From Lactococcus sp. S-13 (GTDB lineage: Bacteria > Bacillota > Bacilli > Lactobacillales > Streptococcaceae), in contig NZ_SDAK01000001.1 of the NCBI RefSeq assembly GCF_004210295.1, positions 682,001-746,000 of the forward strand: 64,000 bases of DNA. Reading direction: 5' to 3'. Shown here one piece after another: positions 62,602-64,000 of the stretch. The notes under the pieces are model-generated. The model had not been told where the DNA came from and made no database searches. It saw nothing but the letters and a program-made list of their open reading frames with translations. Within the stretch, counting starts at the first letter, position 1. Every line of letters begins with the position of its first letter. Made by a program: the position numbers and the translations under genes.

Positions 62602-64000
62602 TTAAAACTTTATTTTTAAGTTCAAACTTGATTTTCCAGAAATCGTTAGCCCAGATAATTTTTCGTTCACATCATGTAAAAAACTTAGCTTTTGTAAGTA
62701 AGTAATTTTCTCTTCTCCAAAATTTACTTGTTCTTTGCTGGAGTTGACTACATAAATGAAAATTTCATCACTTGTATAACGTAAAATTCCTAAGACTTTA
62801 TCCGTGAAAAATACCGAAAATTCTCCATGACGTAGTGTCACTTCTTCTTGTCGCCTTTTGCTCCAAGTCTGATAGAGATTATAGAATTCCTGGGAGATAT
62901 CCCCCCAGGGAAAATATTTGCGATTTTCTGGATCTTTGCCCCCATCTAAACCGGCCTCATCTCCATAATAAATACAAGGAACACCGGGTAAAACAAACAT
63001 CATACTGATTGCAAGTGAGTTATTTTCATCGCCGACCATTGTCAAAATCCGTTCGGTATCATGAGTTCCCAAATTATTTAAATTATTATAAAAAATAGCT
63101 TTCGGATAATTTTCGCGTAGATTCATCAATTGATAGGCCACATCATGGCTCGAACGCTGATTATTTACAAAATGGATAATAATGTCCCGAAATGGATAAT
63201 TCATGCAGCCCTGCAAACTTCCTCCAAGAATATAATTTCGTCTAGCTCCGTAGGAAATCTTATTGGATGCATCTTCCCAAATCTCACCAATCAACATTTT
63301 TTCAGAATAGGTATCTAAATTTTCTCGAATCCCTTGAATAAAATCATCTGGAAGTTCGTCAGCAACATCTAACCTCCAGCCGTCAACCCCTAAATCATTC
63401 CATTTCGCTAAAACAGAATCTTTCTCCCCATAGATAAATTGACGAAAACTCTCGTTATCTTTGTCAATTTCTGGCAAATCTTTAATTCCCCACCATGACT
63501 TATAGTCGTATGGATAATCATTAAATTTGAACCAGTCAAAATAAGGTGAGTTTGGATTTTTTGCTGCGCCTTCATTGTCACCAAAATCCCCATTGATATT
63601 AAAATAACGGGAATTTTTTCCAACATGGGAAAAAACACCATCCAATATCAAATGCATTCCTTCTTGATGCAATTTGTCAAGTAATACTTTAAACTCAGCC
63701 TCGTCCCCAAGCATACTATCAATTACCAAATAATCATTTGTATCATATCGATGATTACTCGTTCCCGAAAAAATTGGATTGAGGTAGATAGCCGTCACAC
63801 CAAGCTCTTTCAAATAAGGAATTTTTTTGCTAATTCCTCGTAAGTTTCCACCAAAAAAATCCCAGCGCGCAATATCTCCGTTTTCATATTTAACATAAAA
63901 CGGCGTATCCGAATTAGAGCCGTAAATAAAAGAATTAGGCTTTGGGTTGCTGATTTTCCCATCGTCATTTCCATTATAAAAGCGATCTGGAAAAATTTGA
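62602..64000 (-). CDS. GH13 alpha-amylase-family enzyme, neopullulanase/maltogenic type (partial)
   Basis: 466 residues to the right edge; the N-terminus lies outside (the frame stays open beyond the internal Met at 63813). The visible start QIFPDRFYNGNDDG is the head of the catalytic barrel. The four GH13 regions are DGVFSHVG (region I, Ser for the usual Asn), GWRLDVADE (nucleophile Asp), GEIWEDAS (acid Glu) and GTHDTERIL. GH13_20-like cyclomaltodextrinase/neopullulanase, acting in the cytoplasm on maltodextrins, is the best guess; a CBM34 domain may lie upstream. The C-terminal beta domain ends SGKSSLNLKIKF. Confidence 0.87.
   Translation of the reverse strand, partial: QIFPDRFYNGNDDGKISNPKPNSFIYGSNSDTPFYVKYENGDIARWDFFGGNLRGISKKIPYLKELGVTAIYLNPIFSGTSNHRYDTNDYLVIDSMLGDEAEFKVLLDKLHQEGMHLILDGVFSHVGKNSRYFNINGDFGDNEGAAKNPNSPYFDWFKFNDYPYDYKSWWGIKDLPEIDKDNESFRQFIYGEKDSVLAKWNDLGVDGWRLDVADELPDDFIQGIRENLDTYSEKMLIGEIWEDASNKISYGARRNYILGGSLQGCMNYPFRDIIIHFVNNQRSSHDVAYQLMNLRENYPKAIFYNNLNNLGTHDTERILTMVGDENNSLAISMMFVLPGVPCIYYGDEAGLDGGKDPENRKYFPWGDISQEFYNLYQTWSKRRQEEVTLRHGEFSVFFTDKVLGILRYTSDEIFIYVVNSSKEQVNFGEEKITYLQKLSFLHDVNEKLSGLTISGKSSLNLKIKF

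Overview
The window is chromosomal DNA from a Lactococcus (Firmicutes, Streptococcaceae), most likely not L. lactis itself. LmrA (50746-52515) and DtpT (60901-62394) are recognisable as the lactococcal proteins along their whole length, but with many substitutions. The menaquinone gene block next to replication genes and cydABDC also fits. No prophage, insertion sequence, CRISPR array, tRNA or rRNA was seen. The one RNA gene found is ffs (SRP RNA) beside tadA.

Layout. 1-5.4 kb (minus strand) is a pilus operon: backbone pilin, sortase C, anchor/minor pilin, and a large L-type-lectin/MucBP adhesin that runs off the left edge. 5.9-11.7 kb (minus) is a WxL surface-complex operon: DUF916 protein, short LPxTG protein, small WxL protein, large lectin-type WxL protein, with an Rgg-type regulator upstream. 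12.9-24.3 kb (minus) is core genome: der, pentapeptide protein, nitroreductase, dnaI, dnaB, nrdR, trmB, ccrZ, veg, replicative helicase, rplI, gdpP. 24.4-34.2 kb holds a HAD phosphatase, aspartate kinase, a flotillin/NfeD pair, a Cof-HAD/PRA-PH fusion, asparaginase, nrnA, a ytoI-like gene and an acetyltransferase. 34.3-42.2 kb (plus) is menF-D-H-B-E-C plus a hotdog thioesterase that can supply the DHNA-CoA hydrolysis step. 42.3-50.6 kb is mixed: ffs, tadA, an MBL-fold hydrolase, a MetE-like enzyme, a DUF1275 protein, a broken zinc-ribbon gene, a MacB-like ABC transporter and dedA. 50.7-54.2 kb (minus) is a small-ORF/marR/SGNH/lmrA unit with an operator over its promoter. 54.3-60.6 kb (minus) is cydAB and cydDC. 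60.9-64 kb (minus) is dtpT and a partial GH13 amylase.

The genes form three working groups: surface attachment (two sorted systems, each with a lectin-like giant), respiration (menaquinone synthesis plus cytochrome bd and its assembly exporter, so heme-dependent respiration is likely), and replication/cell-cycle control (DnaI-DnaB-helicase, CcrZ, NrdR, GdpP).

The most unusual signal is a family of short dispersed repeats with core CGTCAGCATTTTCTCT and near variants. It is scattered from about 17.7 to 58 kb, singly, in clusters and as perfect inverted pairs. It lies in intergenic gaps and also runs in frame into the C-termini of two proteins, giving the same Arg-Glu-Asn-Ala-Asp peptide. Other points are three genes whose -10 box sits so close to the ATG that the mRNA should be leaderless, a structured hairpin inside the WxL operon, and a zinc-ribbon gene with one in-frame TAA.
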